From: Scatophagus argus
Lineage: Eukaryota > Chordata > Actinopteri > Scatophagidae
NCBI RefSeq assembly: GCF_020382885.2
Contig: NC_058511.1
Location: forward strand, 6,789,501-6,853,500
Direction: 5' to 3'
DNA: 64,000 nt
Shown here piece by piece: positions 45,201 through 57,800 of this stretch. A program made the position numbers and the translations under genes. Below the pieces are notes generated by a model that ran no database searches, was not told the DNA's origin, and saw only the letters and a program-made list of their open reading frames with translations. How positions within the stretch are numbered: position 1 is the stretch's first letter; the number at the start of each line of letters is the position of its first letter.

Positions 45201-48200
45201 CAGGAATGTCATCAGGAACCCAAAGCCAATGAAGATCATGACGTGGACATCCTGAAACACTGGAGGAATGAGAAGGGCGGTCAGTTCTGCCGCTGATTCG
45301 ACAACAGGGCTCTGCTTTATTGAAAGAGTCCATCTTCAGCCTTGGCTAAATGCGGCCTTGAAATTGAATCAGATGAAACGCTTTTATGATGTGCTGCCTT
45401 CAGTTACAAATTAACCATTTGCTACGGTTTTGCAGCTTGTGGTAGTACTCTTTTGACTTTGTAGTTTAAATGATTAATTGAGCCATTGATGGGCTTCACA
45501 GGAATCATTTCCTTCCACAGAGACTGTATGGTCAGCTGTGACCTGTTAGCTGGTAAAGCAATTCAATCATCTATGAATGAGATTCTGGGAAAATGCTCCT
45601 CCTCTTCCCGTCGAGTTTGTGCCATTTGTATTAAGAGCACATGATCTGAATAAGTTTAAACTTTTAAGGTCTCGGGGGAGATGGCGTTTAGCGCACCATT
45701 ATCTGTTAGTCTCAACTGATAGTTGGATTATGTTTTTTTAATTTTGCGGGGATTTGTGTAAATCCCCCCCCCCCCAAGAGTCTTCATCGTGACCGGAAAC
45801 AGGACTTTCCTAAGCCTTTAAGCTTGATATGATAAGCTCGTCATGTGGAAAACCCATCAAGGTGGAGGTGTGTACAGACTGAAAAACAATGTGCTTCATT
45901 TCCTCAGTCTGTAATGAGGCAGACAAATAATAAGTAAGCATTAACAGCTGCTCTGCATGAAGGAATAGTTCAACATTTTGGGACATGAAGAAGTTGCTCT
46001 CTTTGTTAACAAGAGTTAGAAAGACTGACAGACAAAGACTGGAAAGGGGGAAACAGCTGGCCTGGCTCTGTCTTAAACTAAAAGAAAAATCTGCCAGCAG
46101 CACCTCCCTAATTCCTGAAGTCTTGTAGTCAACATGAAGGTGCCAGGCAGCATTAACGAGCTCTACAGGTGCCAATAGGTGGTTACTCGCAGCTACACAG
46201 CCAGATGATTTAAGCTAAGCTAACCAGCTTCTGGCTTTATATTTGCTTTATAGGCAAAACTGTAGCATTGATCCATAACACATTATTACTTTTGAGCTGT
46301 CATACACTTTAAATATTATGACTTCCACCCATGTCTTAATGCCACTCCATTGTGAGACGACGAATATTACATTACATCAGATATGAGGGGGAAAAAAGCA
46401 CACATGCTACATTTCTGTGTATCAAACGTGAAATATTTCTGTCTGTCTTCTTCAGGTTACATGACAGAGAAAATAATGGGCCAATTTACACTGCAGCAGC
46501 TTCGGAATGATAGACTAATGAAAAGGGAAAAAAATGAATCCATACCTGTTTTCACAAACAGTTTTTATACAATGTAATGTAAAATAATGTAATTTATGTT
46601 GATGGTCAGATTGAATATGTTTAATGCTGTATAACACATGGACAGCATTTTCAACACTGAGCCCTGATATCAGTAGCAGCCAGTCGAGCTGTGAGTATCT
46701 GATTTTCTCACATCTATGGTGCTGTTTTTTGAAGAAAACCTGTTTGCCCTTCAACTTGCACTTTGACCCCCCCTCCCGTTCACAGCTGAGTGATTAAGAC
46801 TTGCTTTCTCTGTAGCAGGGGCTTCTAGTGTACAGTAATTTGAGGATGGGGAGGAGGTGAAGTTGGAAGGCAGCCACAGTGACTGGCACCACGCCCAGAT
46901 CTTAGGTAATCTTCAAAAGAGTTGGATAAGTCGAGACGGGAGAGGGAATCCTCACGGGACCCGCTGTAGTGCAAGAGTGACGTAACCAAAGAAGATAAAT
47001 TATGATTTAATAAAATACTGGATCAACAGTTGTCCCCAGCCTCGATTCTGCAAATCAACTCATGCAGATTAAGTTACTTTCCAAGAGCCTTAATTAGAAA
47101 CATATGCAGAATTTGGTTCTTTTACGATGATGAAGTTGTGCTCTGCTTATTTGTCTTCATTTGAACCTGTTATTATGGTAACTGTAAGCCTTCCCATTAT
47201 GCCTTTACATTTTAGATATATATAGCTCATTCATCCACCCATCCATTTTCTATACCGCTCATCCGCCAGGGTCACGGGGGAGTCGGAGCCTATCCCAGCT
47301 GATTACGGGCGAGAGGCGGGGTACATCCTGGTCTGGTCACCAGTCCGTATAGCTAATTCAGCATAACTAAAATACTTTAGTTATATTATTAAGTATTATA
47401 TAATACTTTGCATAATACACTATTAACTTTAATATATTTTTTGACTAATAATTGATTTAAAAAAAAGTAAAGAAACCAATACAAAAATTCACAAGAAGAC
47501 TGTATTTCTGGTAGAGGATATGCTCAGACTCAATGCTCACCACTGAGCTAATCTCTGTGGGCCATACATACCCCACCCAATCATGAGCAGACATTCATAC
47601 AGTAAAACGACAGTTTATAGATGCAGATAAGTGGTGAAGATGCAAGGAATCCTCTCAACTGTCAAAAACCACAGAAACAAACAAACAAACAACACCCAAT
47701 GATAACAAATGCTTTAAATGCTACACAAACTTCAGTCTGCATTTTTTTCCCTGCTAGATCTGCCACATGTCTTTGTTATTATTTATGTGTTTGAGACAAG
47801 AATTTAAGTCACATGTCACACTGTTGGAGACCTGACATCTTTTCCCTGCAGGACCCTCCAGGCTCCTCAGCTGCATGTGCGTGAACAGACTTTGAACGAG
47901 ACCTCATGACTCCTTTTATTCCATTAAGCAGACCTGCTCTGAAAACAGACTCCAAATTCTTCTATTTCTGTTTGAAAGTAATTGGAAAATTACACCCTTA
48001 AAACAGATTTCACAGTATTCCAGTGAAGGAAGATGTCCTTTTATAGCTTTAAAGTTCAAGACTAAAGTAGGCTTTTTTTAAATTTAAATAGAAACAAGTT
48101 TCATTTCATTATTTTTCCAAACACTTTGAAATCACACCTTTTTTTTCTTTTTCTGTTTTCTTTTTTTTGCCATCCCTACTGAGTCAGCAGAAGAAGGACT

Positions 48201-48568
48201 GTGCTTCTACCACAAAGACTTATTAAGATATTTGAACTACGTTTTTAGAGTAAATTTTCTCCAATTAACACAAATCTCAAAGATTTAGCAAGGCAAAGTG
48301 TAAGAAGTAGATAAAAACTTGAAGTGACCGAGTGACCACAAACTGAGACTAGCAGAACATCCCTTAGCAAGAAGCCCCAGGTAGACTTACTGGGGTAGAG
48401 AGTCATAGGTCCCGCATCATGTTCGGTCTTATTGGAGTGTGTGTCATGTCCATGATCTTTCCCGTCATCATAGACCGCAAATACAGCATACAGGATGATG
48501 GTGATAATCTCCAAAGTCAAGGCCACAATAGGGAACTTCAGCCTCATGTTGGTGGCGTACGCAGGCAT
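42298..48568 (-). CDS. rhag: Rh-associated glycoprotein (Rhag) ammonia/CO2 channel, ten coding exons
   Basis: Erythrocyte and gill Amt/Rh-family channel for NH3 and probably CO2. Minus-strand exons: 48568-48391, 45259-45076, 44844-44694, 44550-44403, 43878-43712, 43617-43480, 43122-43001, 42857-42784, 42670-42597, 42372-42298. All introns are GT-AG and the joined frame gives 436 residues (human 409). Closest to RHAG rather than [22 protein letters not shown] start, [60 protein letters not shown]. Channel residues are all present: pore histidines H182 and H341 (159 apart, as in RHCG), phenylalanine gate F127 and F232, and D174 at the vestibule. NKT at 46 is a likely N-glycosylation site in the first outer loop. 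The tail is acidic ([11 protein letters not shown]). The start at 48568 gives [12 protein letters not shown]; the in-frame M8 matches the human start and is an alternative. Confidence 0.95.
43285..43400. repeat. Fragment of the 'GCTGCAAC...GATTAAT' repeat in a rhag intron
   Basis: 'GACCAACAGCCCAAACCCCAAAGACCCTCAGTTTACTATCACAG' is followed by 'AAATATTCACAGTTGAGAA', as in the family at 31380-31960. It sits in the intron between rhag coding exons 6 and 7. Confidence 0.6.
44150..44385. mobile_element. MITE with TTTAAAGG terminal inverted repeats in a rhag intron
   Basis: TTTAAAGGTCTAGTGTG at the left end faces CACACAGGTCCTTTAAA at the right (14 of 17 positions pair). The interior 'GTAGGATTTAGTGACATCTAGTGGTCAGG' and 'TTGCAACCAAC' are hallmarks of a common teleost element. 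It lies between rhag coding exons 4 and 5, close to the exon 4 donor. Confidence 0.7.
45959..46260 (+). mobile_element. 'GGAATAGTTC' MITE copy in rhag intron 1
   Basis: Begins GAAGGAATAGTTCAACATTT and contains 'GAAACAGCTGGCCTGGCTCTGTC', 'CAGCACCTCCCTAATTCC' and, at the far end, 'TTAAGCTAAGCTAACCAGCTTCTGGC'. It is the best preserved copy of the family in the window, although the right terminus is lost. Confidence 0.6.
47231..47347 (-). mobile_element. 5'-truncated SINE-type element in rhag intron 1
   Basis: On the minus strand it reads 'CCGCCTCTCGCCCGTAATCAGCTGGGATAGGC...GGATGAGCGGTATAGAAAATGGATGG', the 3' half of the element at 60987-61279. It is flanked by TATAGCTCATTC (47221-47232) and TATAGCTAATTC (47348-47359), a 12-bp near-perfect target-site duplication, as expected for LINE-driven insertion with 5' truncation. 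Confidence 0.7.
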
Positions 48569-48790
48569 CCTGAGACCAACTCTGGTTATCTCTCACAGTC
48601 TGACACACACGCACACACACTCCCTGCCTGTCTGTCCTTCCCTAAATGTCTTTTTAGGGGTTGTGCTGTGTGAAGGGAGGGAAGAAAATGTTGTCTGGTT
48701 TTAAACCGATGCAGGTTTTCATGGTGACCAATGACAGGGCAGAAGACGGGGGCCTGGGTGGAGAACACCCCCCTCATGGGGATGGGTTTC
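48569..48790 (-). promoter_or_regulatory. rhag: rhag promoter region with GATA, CCAAT and CACCC motifs
   Basis: Upstream of the start codon, TTATCT at 48586-48591 is AGATAA (GATA factor site) in the gene direction. A CCAAT box is at 48728-48732 and CACCC at 48766-48770. These are the three elements usual in erythroid promoters, which suits rhag. Spacing is loose and each motif is short, so function is inference. Confidence 0.3.
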
Positions 48791-51700
48791 CTCTCCAGGC
48801 ATCGGAGGGCACAAAGCAAAACACACATGTTATGACATTCGGACAGGGAGCGGACGTGGGAGAAATGCTTAATGACTCCTCCTTCCCACTCATTTTTCAT
48901 TGTCAAAGTTATGTTTGTTGACTTACATTACTGATGCTTTTCTTGCATGTCTCACATTAGAGAAAAAAAATAAAAAAGAGAGGATCTGAACAAGAGAAAG
49001 TTGTTAGAACTGTAGTTTGCTTAAGAAAATATACAGTCACTTTCATGCAATTAGAGTTGTTCTTTAGATTCCTCTTTTATCCACTCTGCTGAACACTGTT
49101 CCTCTTTCTTAGTGCAAATGACCTTAGACTGAGTTCCCTTGATACTACATGTTAAAAACGCTTTTTTAACTGATGCACCTGCCATTTCAGATACAATACA
49201 TAACAAACATTTCTTCTTGACACGCATCAAGACTTAATATATATGTATAAAAGGATAATCTTTATGTTAAAGTCCTTGAAAAGGCATCCACTCCTTCTCC
49301 TTCTTTAAAAATTCAAGACTGTGCAAATATGTAAGTTTTGTTAGTTTCTAAAGATTCCTACTTCACTTGAAAATCCATCGTGTGTGTTTGTGCATTGAAG
49401 GCTTCAAGTTTCCATATGGGACTTATTTGGTCAGGATTGGACGAACTATTTCTGATGTCACAAATCGTATTTGTAGCTCCGCCCCTTGAAACCAGAATTT
49501 CACTAAGCACAGAAAATTTACACTTTAAGCAGAGGAATGCGAAAACGGCATTCAAACTCTGCACATACTACGTCACGTGGCACAGTGAAGCTCGAATGTT
49601 TGACTGTAGGAAGGAGAAGAAAAATATTTTTTGCGGGGGAGACTTAAAGTAAAAGTAGCAATACAACAATGTAAATAATTTTTAAAAAATTGTGCATTCA
49701 GAGTTTGTTTGTTTGCTTTTTATCTAGTAAACATACACAAGTACTGCGAGCAAAACGCTTTGTTAAGGGACCCCTTCCTCAAACGTTACTATTAGATCAT
49801 AACTAATGGGTTCATGTGTAAGCATAATTACTTAATGTTATAATTGGTTGACGTAGTTAACCTATAACGTGGCTGTAGGCAGATATTGCCCATTCTGTTA
49901 CATTCTGCTACTGCTTGGGCGGGTCGTGGAGGTCTGGAGCCAATCCAGTTAACCTAACCTGCATGTTTTTAGACTGTGGGAGGAAGTCGGCACACCCAGA
50001 ACCATCCACCAGTTAAGGGTGCAGACTCTGTACAGAACAAAGAACCTTCCTGCACAGGCAGATATCTTTTTTTATGTAATTGTCAACAGCTGCAACTCCT
50101 CCTGTTGACACCCATAAGTGGAGGCTGGTATATAAACAGATCATGAAAAACAACAAAGTAAAATACAGTTGCGATTATAGAAAATTTGAAAATGGATTTT
50201 AAAAAAATATACAAAAACAGATATATGTTAAGAAAGACTAACTTACACAACATACAATAAACCAACAGGGTGGTGGCAGTATGAGTACCTTCAGAGCTCC
50301 GCCATGTCCAATAGGCCAGTCTTCTATGACCTGCTAATCTGCAAGTACAAGCACCATATATGTCAGAATATATTTCCAAAACTATTATGTTTGTATGAAG
50401 CTGAAGCCTCATCATCTCAGCTGTGCATTAATGCATTATGTACCTCTGAATCGGAAATAGTTCACACATTTATTTTAACGTGTTTGTGAAAACATTTGAT
50501 CAAGTACAGAGGTGCAAATATTAGAGGCTTGTACTGAAATCACATCATTAATATGGCAGCTTACTGCACATAGGCAGTAAAACAAACAAACAAATGAATG
50601 TGCACTATGAGTCATCGTTTTTAGGATAGGATTGTCGCTATGGAGCTTTTGAGATGCGTGTCCTGTGATAGTAATATAAACTGATAGTAATATTAAGTCA
50701 TGTATGTACTTCTGATTTGGATCTGCGCCAAAAAATTAAATGGGTTCTTATTTGTCCTGGGACTGATGGAATTTTTCCGTAATCCTGTTGACCAACAGAC
50801 AAGCAAACTGGACGGAAAATGTCACCTATTTGACAGAGGTAATAAACAAAAGATACTGTAGTAATAATACAGTGGAAAGTAACGCGGCTGTTGTGATATG
50901 TTCAATATGAAGAGAAACAGAGCAGCAGAGTGGGTCTGTTTATGTTACATACAGCAAAAAGCTTAAGCGTGGACAAGGGCAAGGCAAATAAAGTCAGTTA
51001 ATGTAGATACAAAGTGCAAATACAGCACGCAGTGAGCTTGAGCTTCAAACAACCAGCACACATCTGGAAAACTGTCATACGAATGTAGTGGAGTTGAAAT
51101 ATAACATATAATTTGAACACGAGTACAAATATTTCAGAATTGTACAGAATTTGAATCACTTCTACCTTCCACCATTGACTCCAGACAAGTAAGATGTGAT
51201 CTCTTTGGAGTTCTTTTAGTCGTCTCAAGACGCAATGACAGACGCTGCACATTGTCAGTCCGACTGAGACCCCTCCGTGACCCCCTACAGACAACTGTGA
51301 TCACGTCACTTCAAGTCCTTTACCTCAGCTCTTATGTACAGTGCACGCCCGTGCTTCCTTTCCCACTGGAAACTCTCCGAGCTGACCTCCCTGATTGGCC
51401 TGCAGGTTTTAATCCAGTAAGAGGCTCCCACAGCGAATGTGGTGACACTCTTAGGCCTCTCACCAAACTACCCCAGGCCACAGGTCCTTCATTATGGACT
51501 GAGAGCTTCATGAATGAGCAGAGTAGATAATTGCTGCCAGCAACACATCTCTTGTTTGTCTTGGAGCTGAGTGAGGCAGTGAGGCTTTTCCCAGACCTTT
51601 TGCGAAATTACTTCCAAATGTTGACAGATATCAAAAACTTTGCAGCACTGTTGGAACCGCTCCACTCACGCTGACTCATTCAGTCATTGTGAAGAGTTTT

Positions 51701-52976
51701 ACTCCACTATTTGCTAGAGAGCTGAGGCTTTTTTTAAGGGGTGGACTGCTTTGTTTAAAGACAAGTCAGCTAACTGGCAATACTTGAACAGCATGAGAGG
51801 ATTCGTGGTCCAACTGTCACAGTCATTCATTCGTGACCATCACAGATACTCCCTCACAGTAGCTTTCTCTTCTTCTTCTAGTCCTTTTTATTAGGATTGT
51901 TGTCCAGTCTCTTAATTTCAAAACAAACAGTGGCTGCTTGTCTCCTTCTATGTAACTAACTCGTTATTTTTGTCCCCAGTGTAGCTCTAACCCTGAGAAA
52001 AGTTTGTATAACAGCGAAACACCAATTTGCAATTATTTAACTACTTTTACCCACTCAGCCGTAACCCGTCAGCCTTTCAACAGCCAGCATGAGAACTGTT
52101 TATACAGTCAAGACTGTTCAATAACAGTAAACGCTCTGAGTCTCTCATTTCACAGCGCAGGATCCCAGCGGTAACAGTGCTCTGAGGGTGTTGTTTTTAG
52201 CAATAATTTCTTCTCTAAACCTGACATCTAGGCCCTGATGCGGGTAACATGCTTTAATCTCCTGACTGTCACTATTAAGAGTGATATTCTGCAGAGAAGC
52301 AAAATACTTTCAGGAAAATGTTATTTGCTTTCTTTCCCAGCACAAGACGAGAATAAGTAAGTACAGCTAGAAGGCAGGAGAGACAGGAGACAATTGTTCA
52401 AGTATTTTAGCCTAGCATCAAGACTGAAAGTTAAAGGAAACTGATAGCTTGGCGTATCTAATCATTGTTTTTATGTGCTGTGCACAGGTTAAATGAGCGG
52501 TTTGTGCTTTGGTGGAAGATGGATTTTAAACTCTGGACAGAACCAGTTATGTATCTGCTCCAGTCTTTATGTCTTTATTTGCCTCCAGGATCCAGTATCA
52601 TACACGGGAGTGATATTGATCTTCTCACCTAACTCTTGAAAAGAAAGGAAGTTAGCATATTTCTGTATATGCTCAGTCACGCCAGCTTTTAAAACTGCTA
52701 AATTTTTTCAGCAAAATGTTTTCATTTCGGTGTGGTCCCTGGACTTGCTCACGGGCACGTAGTAAATCTCTGCAAGTTCAAGCTTAGCAAACTTTTGCAT
52801 GCACATTTATATTGTTGATCAAAAAAGTAAACTTTTTAAAAATGTTTGCAAGAGGCAACATAAGACAAAACACTGAGAGAACAACATGAGGAAGGTGAGT
52901 GAATGCAGTGAAAACAGACCAGGTGATAGAACAGAGCTGTGAGCTGTTGTGTGTTGTTATTTTTGACAGCTAATTG

Positions 52977-52997
52977 TGTGTGTGTGTGTGTGTGTGC
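52977..52997. repeat. (GT)n microsatellite
   Basis: Ten GT units without interruption. Confidence 0.9.
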
Positions 52998-54343
52998 AAT
53001 GTCAACACTCGGCCTATGGGATGGACAGATGGATGAAGTAAAGAAATTAAATTAAGCTAACATAGGAAGGACGATAAATAAATAAAAAATGAAAAAATAA
53101 ATAATGAAAATTTAAAAAAATGGAATTATTAAAAATTATTACATAAAAAATGTACATTAATACTAAAACTAATCCAACCGCCACCAACTCTACTACAACT
53201 GCAAAAACGACTGATAGCGTCAGAGTGCCCTGAGCAGAGCTCCACCCTGGCAGGACTTATGTATGGTGTACACTGCAGGGGAGGGAGAGTAAACGCTGTG
53301 AGTAAATGCAACATAATTATTACCATCATTACTGATTTTCCTCCCATTTCCCATTTTTTTCCTTTGCCCTCCTCCATAAGTCCTCTGTACTGCTTTGAAA
53401 AAAGAAGACAGCACATTTCTCACCAGAAACAATTTGAAATCGTACAGTAATATGGTAATAGCTTCCATTTAGCCAAGAACTACTCTTAATGTATTTTATT
53501 ATATACTATTATAGTCTGAACTACATATACTCCATGAGGCTGGACAGATAAGTGCAACTTGTGCACAGAGGCATAAAACCGCAATGATGTAATTCTAGTT
53601 TAATGAGCTTTGTCAGCCTCATAGGGAATAATTTGGCAATTTTGTCAAACAAACCTCTTTATTACTGCTGGAAATGCAAGTGTTGGGTTGTTTAGGCTCA
53701 CAGATTTTGAAAAATTTCACTGTTAAACTAACAAAGCAGAGAAAAACACAGCAGCTAATTTCTTTATCAGCCCGAATCGCTTTTCATCTAGCCTCCTTGT
53801 GAACTCCACATTCCAGGAAAACCATTAAGCGATTTATCTCCACTCACTCACAACCCCACCGTAAAGCGCAGATTTGTGGAAAATAAACAAATCATCAGGC
53901 CTAAATGTCCTTCATCCTTTGTCTCGGATCCCCACATGCCATTATGCAACGTGTATGACTACCCAGACCTCTCTGATGTGCTGTGCTGCTTTGAAACCAA
54001 GCTCACTGTACAGCCGATCCTCTGTTCAGTCAGTCCATCTGTCACAGACATGAGTCTCGTTACATGTAACGGCAAGACGACTCGGGATCAAAGAGCGCGA
54101 CAGTTGGATGATGGACGGCTACTTTAGTTGGCTGCATTTTTCTGCATCAGGACATTTCTGGACAGGCCTTAGTCTATCACATGTCAAGGTCAAACTGAGG
54201 TTTGGGGATTCATTGCCTCACATATACTTTTGGTTATTGCTTTTTGATGAAACTACCCACATCCAGAAATTTTTATCTTTGCACTAAAAGCAGATCGTGT
54301 AGATTTGCAGAAATAGATTTGTTTTTACTGAAAAGACATACAA

Positions 54344-54847
54344 TTGCATCCACTGACACCTGAAATCAGTCATAACACTACATCCATTTGGTGTTTTGGC
54401 ACTTGTCTTCTGGGTGGGCACCACCTTGCATTTGGTAGCTTTGCATGGACATTCCTCTGTGTGGTTTGTTCAGCTCTGTCTCATGTAAAGACCAGCTCCA
54501 CTTGTAATGAGGACCAGTATGTCCTTATGAGGTCTCCCCCTTTCTCACTGCATGATACAGACCTCTGCATTCGTGTGAAGGCAAATGGAAACGCCTCTTG
54601 TTGGATACTCAGGGGATCAACACCACATTCCTCAGTTTGGAGGATTCCTTCATATGGAGATATGTATGTGGCTGATTGGAAACAGAGGCCGTGTGGTGTT
54701 GCAGACAAAAGCCAGGTCCGTTCTCCTCATTCATCAGGAGTGTGTGGCAGTTTTGTCAGGCAGGCTGGCCATGTTACATCACATACAGCTTTCAACATAA
54801 ATGTGCAAGAGCCCTGCAGAGCTTTGCATGAGCAATATCTTCAATAA
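54344..54847 (+). other. Isolated 167-codon open frame, coding status doubtful
   Basis: It is the longest open frame in the gene-poor right third of the window. I recognise no domain; it has no in-frame splice partners that I can see, no clear promoter, and an overlapping 75-codon frame on the other strand. A frame of this length can arise by chance in tens of kilobases. It is recorded only because it stands out. Confidence 0.12.
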
Positions 54848-57800
54848 TCCAATATGATTTATGAGGCCTGATAAATAAATGGAGGAGAGTTCCTCCAGTG
54901 AATGTTGACCTCGCCTCAAGCCCAGGCTGTGCGGATACTTTGAAGTCTTCTGTCGAGCCAGTGCACCCACTGGGAAATTTTTGTTGTACTGTTTCTGCTT
55001 GCAGTCTGTTGCAGATTCAGAACAACACTGCAGGTTTGTCCTGCCTGTAGTGCTTATACTTCCAGAAGCTGGAAATTAAAAATACTGCATGTTTGAATAA
55101 GAGGCACCATGTATCTGTAACTAACCAGCATCTATGGAGGTGTAGCTCTGAGCTTGGAAGCAAATAAATGTTGACTGACGGTGAAGGATTTAGTTTCTAA
55201 ATTGTTTAATACTAAGAGAACTGAGCTAATTTAGCTTCCTGGATTTTATCCCTACATGAACGTCACCATAATCAAACCAATCCCTACTCATAATTTGTGC
55301 AGAAACAGCTGTATTGCACTATTACCGTTTACTGTTTCCATGCAATTAAAGCTGTTTAAAAGTGCATATTTAAAAACTAAGGAATGCCATGTAGTGCGGT
55401 AGGTGGTGTAGCCTTGTGGCCTTTCACAGACTCCCACTCCAGCTGGTGCTGGGGGAGGCGGGCTGCTCACCTCTGATTGGAGGGCTTTAGTTCTCTCTCT
55501 CTTTTTTAAAATAAAGTGCATGGCCCAGGTGAGTCTCAAACGGTTGACTCTGTCTTAGCTTTGGCCTTGCAAGGTTTAGGATGATTTAAAATGATAGCTG
55601 GCGTGTTGAGCCATTTCCATCCCGTGTCAATATCAACTCCAGAACAGATGTTTTTCAGCAGAGTGCACTGATATGATTTAGCTTGCAGCTCAAAATATAC
55701 ATTTAATACCTGTTAAATACTCTCTTTAATACTAACAGACTTTTATAAGGGTTGATTTTCATAGCAGCCTAATGACTTTCATGTAAATCTTTCACCTTCA
55801 CATGGAAGCCCCACACATGGCAGCCACGCTCCAAATTTACAATACTGAACTTGTATGGACTTGAGAACCTGCACATGGAACAATGCAGAAAGACATAAAA
55901 CAACACGTAAATCTGTTGCCCCAGTGTATGCTGGGATGGCTCCAAACAAACCAAAATAAGAGTGCGTCATTCAAGACAACTTCACCAAAACATTATCAGG
56001 ATTTTGCAATATACTGCTTTATTTTTGGCCAAATAACTGCATGCTAGCCCAAAATAGTAAAGCTACATTTGAAGGACTGGACCTTAATTAGATTTCTCTG
56101 AACAGAAAGCCTTGAAGAAAATATTACAATAATGTTTAGGACACATGAGTCGGCACATAGCTGAAAAGACGGTATGCATTGTCTCCACAGAGGTCAGGGC
56201 CGGCTTGGATCATAGCAGATAAAGGTTCAGTTTTTAGTCAAGGACATTTTGACAGGTGTGAACCTGTCAGCTCTCCCCAGGATCAAACTGGCACTCTAGA
56301 TATGGCAGTTATGAAAAGGCGCCTGTTCCCAATGTAGTGAATCACAGTGCCTCCAGTGTCCGATAGATAGTGCAGTAAATAATAATCTGCCACCAAGCAC
56401 TGCACCTGGGCTCTCTTGCAGAACATAAACAGATGTTAGCACCAGAAATGACTGGGATTGTATTCACATATGCAGTACATATTCCAAATTTTCTTGTCTT
56501 TCTTTAGACCAGGAGCTGTTAAATCGTAGGCTGCTGAAACTCTTGTGGACAAAAATTGGTGAACAATTGGTGTGAGTGGGTAACTGTGGTTGAAGTTAAA
56601 GATGAGAAGCATTAAGAGAAAGGGACCAGAAGACCCAAACTGAAGAAAATATAAGAGTTGTGTGCAGAAGAGATGGCATTGTTTACCTGTCTCAGATATA
56701 AATGCTTTAATTTTGTATTTATTCTGAAGATTCTTTGACATCACTCTCTCAATTTAAAGTCAGGCGGCTTCTGTGTTATACTGCAGGTGTTAAATAAAGA
56801 AGAATAAACGTATTTAAAATGAGAACAAAACACAAATATTTACAGTTGTATGTCCCTCCCCTAAGGCAAAATAAAAAACATTCCTGCCCAGTGCTTAAAA
56901 AAATTATGTGATGTGCCTCATCTGTTTGGCAACACTCGCTCCATTCTCACAGCTTTTATTTTAGCCTCTTTTCCTTCAGCAATTAGCCCAGACTGACATT
57001 TCCACCCTGCCAATCTCACCTACGAATGTCTCCATGTTTAAGCTGCTATTTGTTTGTAGGTGCAACAATAAGTAGCTAGCAATGTGGGAAGATGATGTCC
57101 AATTCATAATCCAGCCTGCAAAGCTCTGATTGGTGGAAATTGCTGCAAACGACACAACAACTGAACTGATGGACAAACACAGCATTTTAATAGTGGTGGT
57201 CAAGAAATCTCGCTCTAAACCAAAGTGACAGAAGTGGCCTTGTGCCCTGAAAAAACTGAAAACCGAACACTGTGAGTACCAGCAGATTTCTTTAAAATGT
57301 TTGTAGTGAGTTCTGTTTCCTCCACATTTAATCGCCAACACCCCTGATGCACCGCGGAGGTGTGAAGTGGAATGCATAAGTCTCCTCCTTCGCATCCCTG
57401 GCTGGACCCTCACCTCACGCCCCTACTGAACGGACCCCACCCCTCGTTTCCTGTGTCTGTGGCCGAGGGGAACAGTTTGCACACCCTGATAAGCCAGCTC
57501 AGAGGGAAACCTCACACAGGCCCGTAATCAGCATGTTAGATGCTAGCAATCAAGAACAATCACGAGCTCTCATCATGTTTATGTAGCGGTGGCCTTTCAT
57601 GCTGTTTACGTAAAGGGCATTTTTTTATAGTATCCCAAACTGTTTAACATCACAGGCTTGCGAGGGCGCACTTCTGGTGGGTTTCAGGTGGGATGGAAAT
57701 ACTTATGGTAACAAGCACAGGCCAGATGCAAAGCTTAAGCATTGGTTTAGATAAAAGAAATGCAGTTAAACCTCCCTCGTACACCAGCACCTGTACTTAA

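Larger units (their letters stand above)
45260..48390 (-). other. rhag: rhag intron 1 (3.1 kb)
   Basis: GTAAGT donor after 48391 and CTCCAG acceptor before 45259. It contains a 13-base C run (45763-45775), a MITE (45959-46260), a truncated SINE (47231-47347) and a candidate erythroid cluster: CCACGCCC at 46889-46896 and AGATAA at 46993-46998. Confidence 0.8.
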
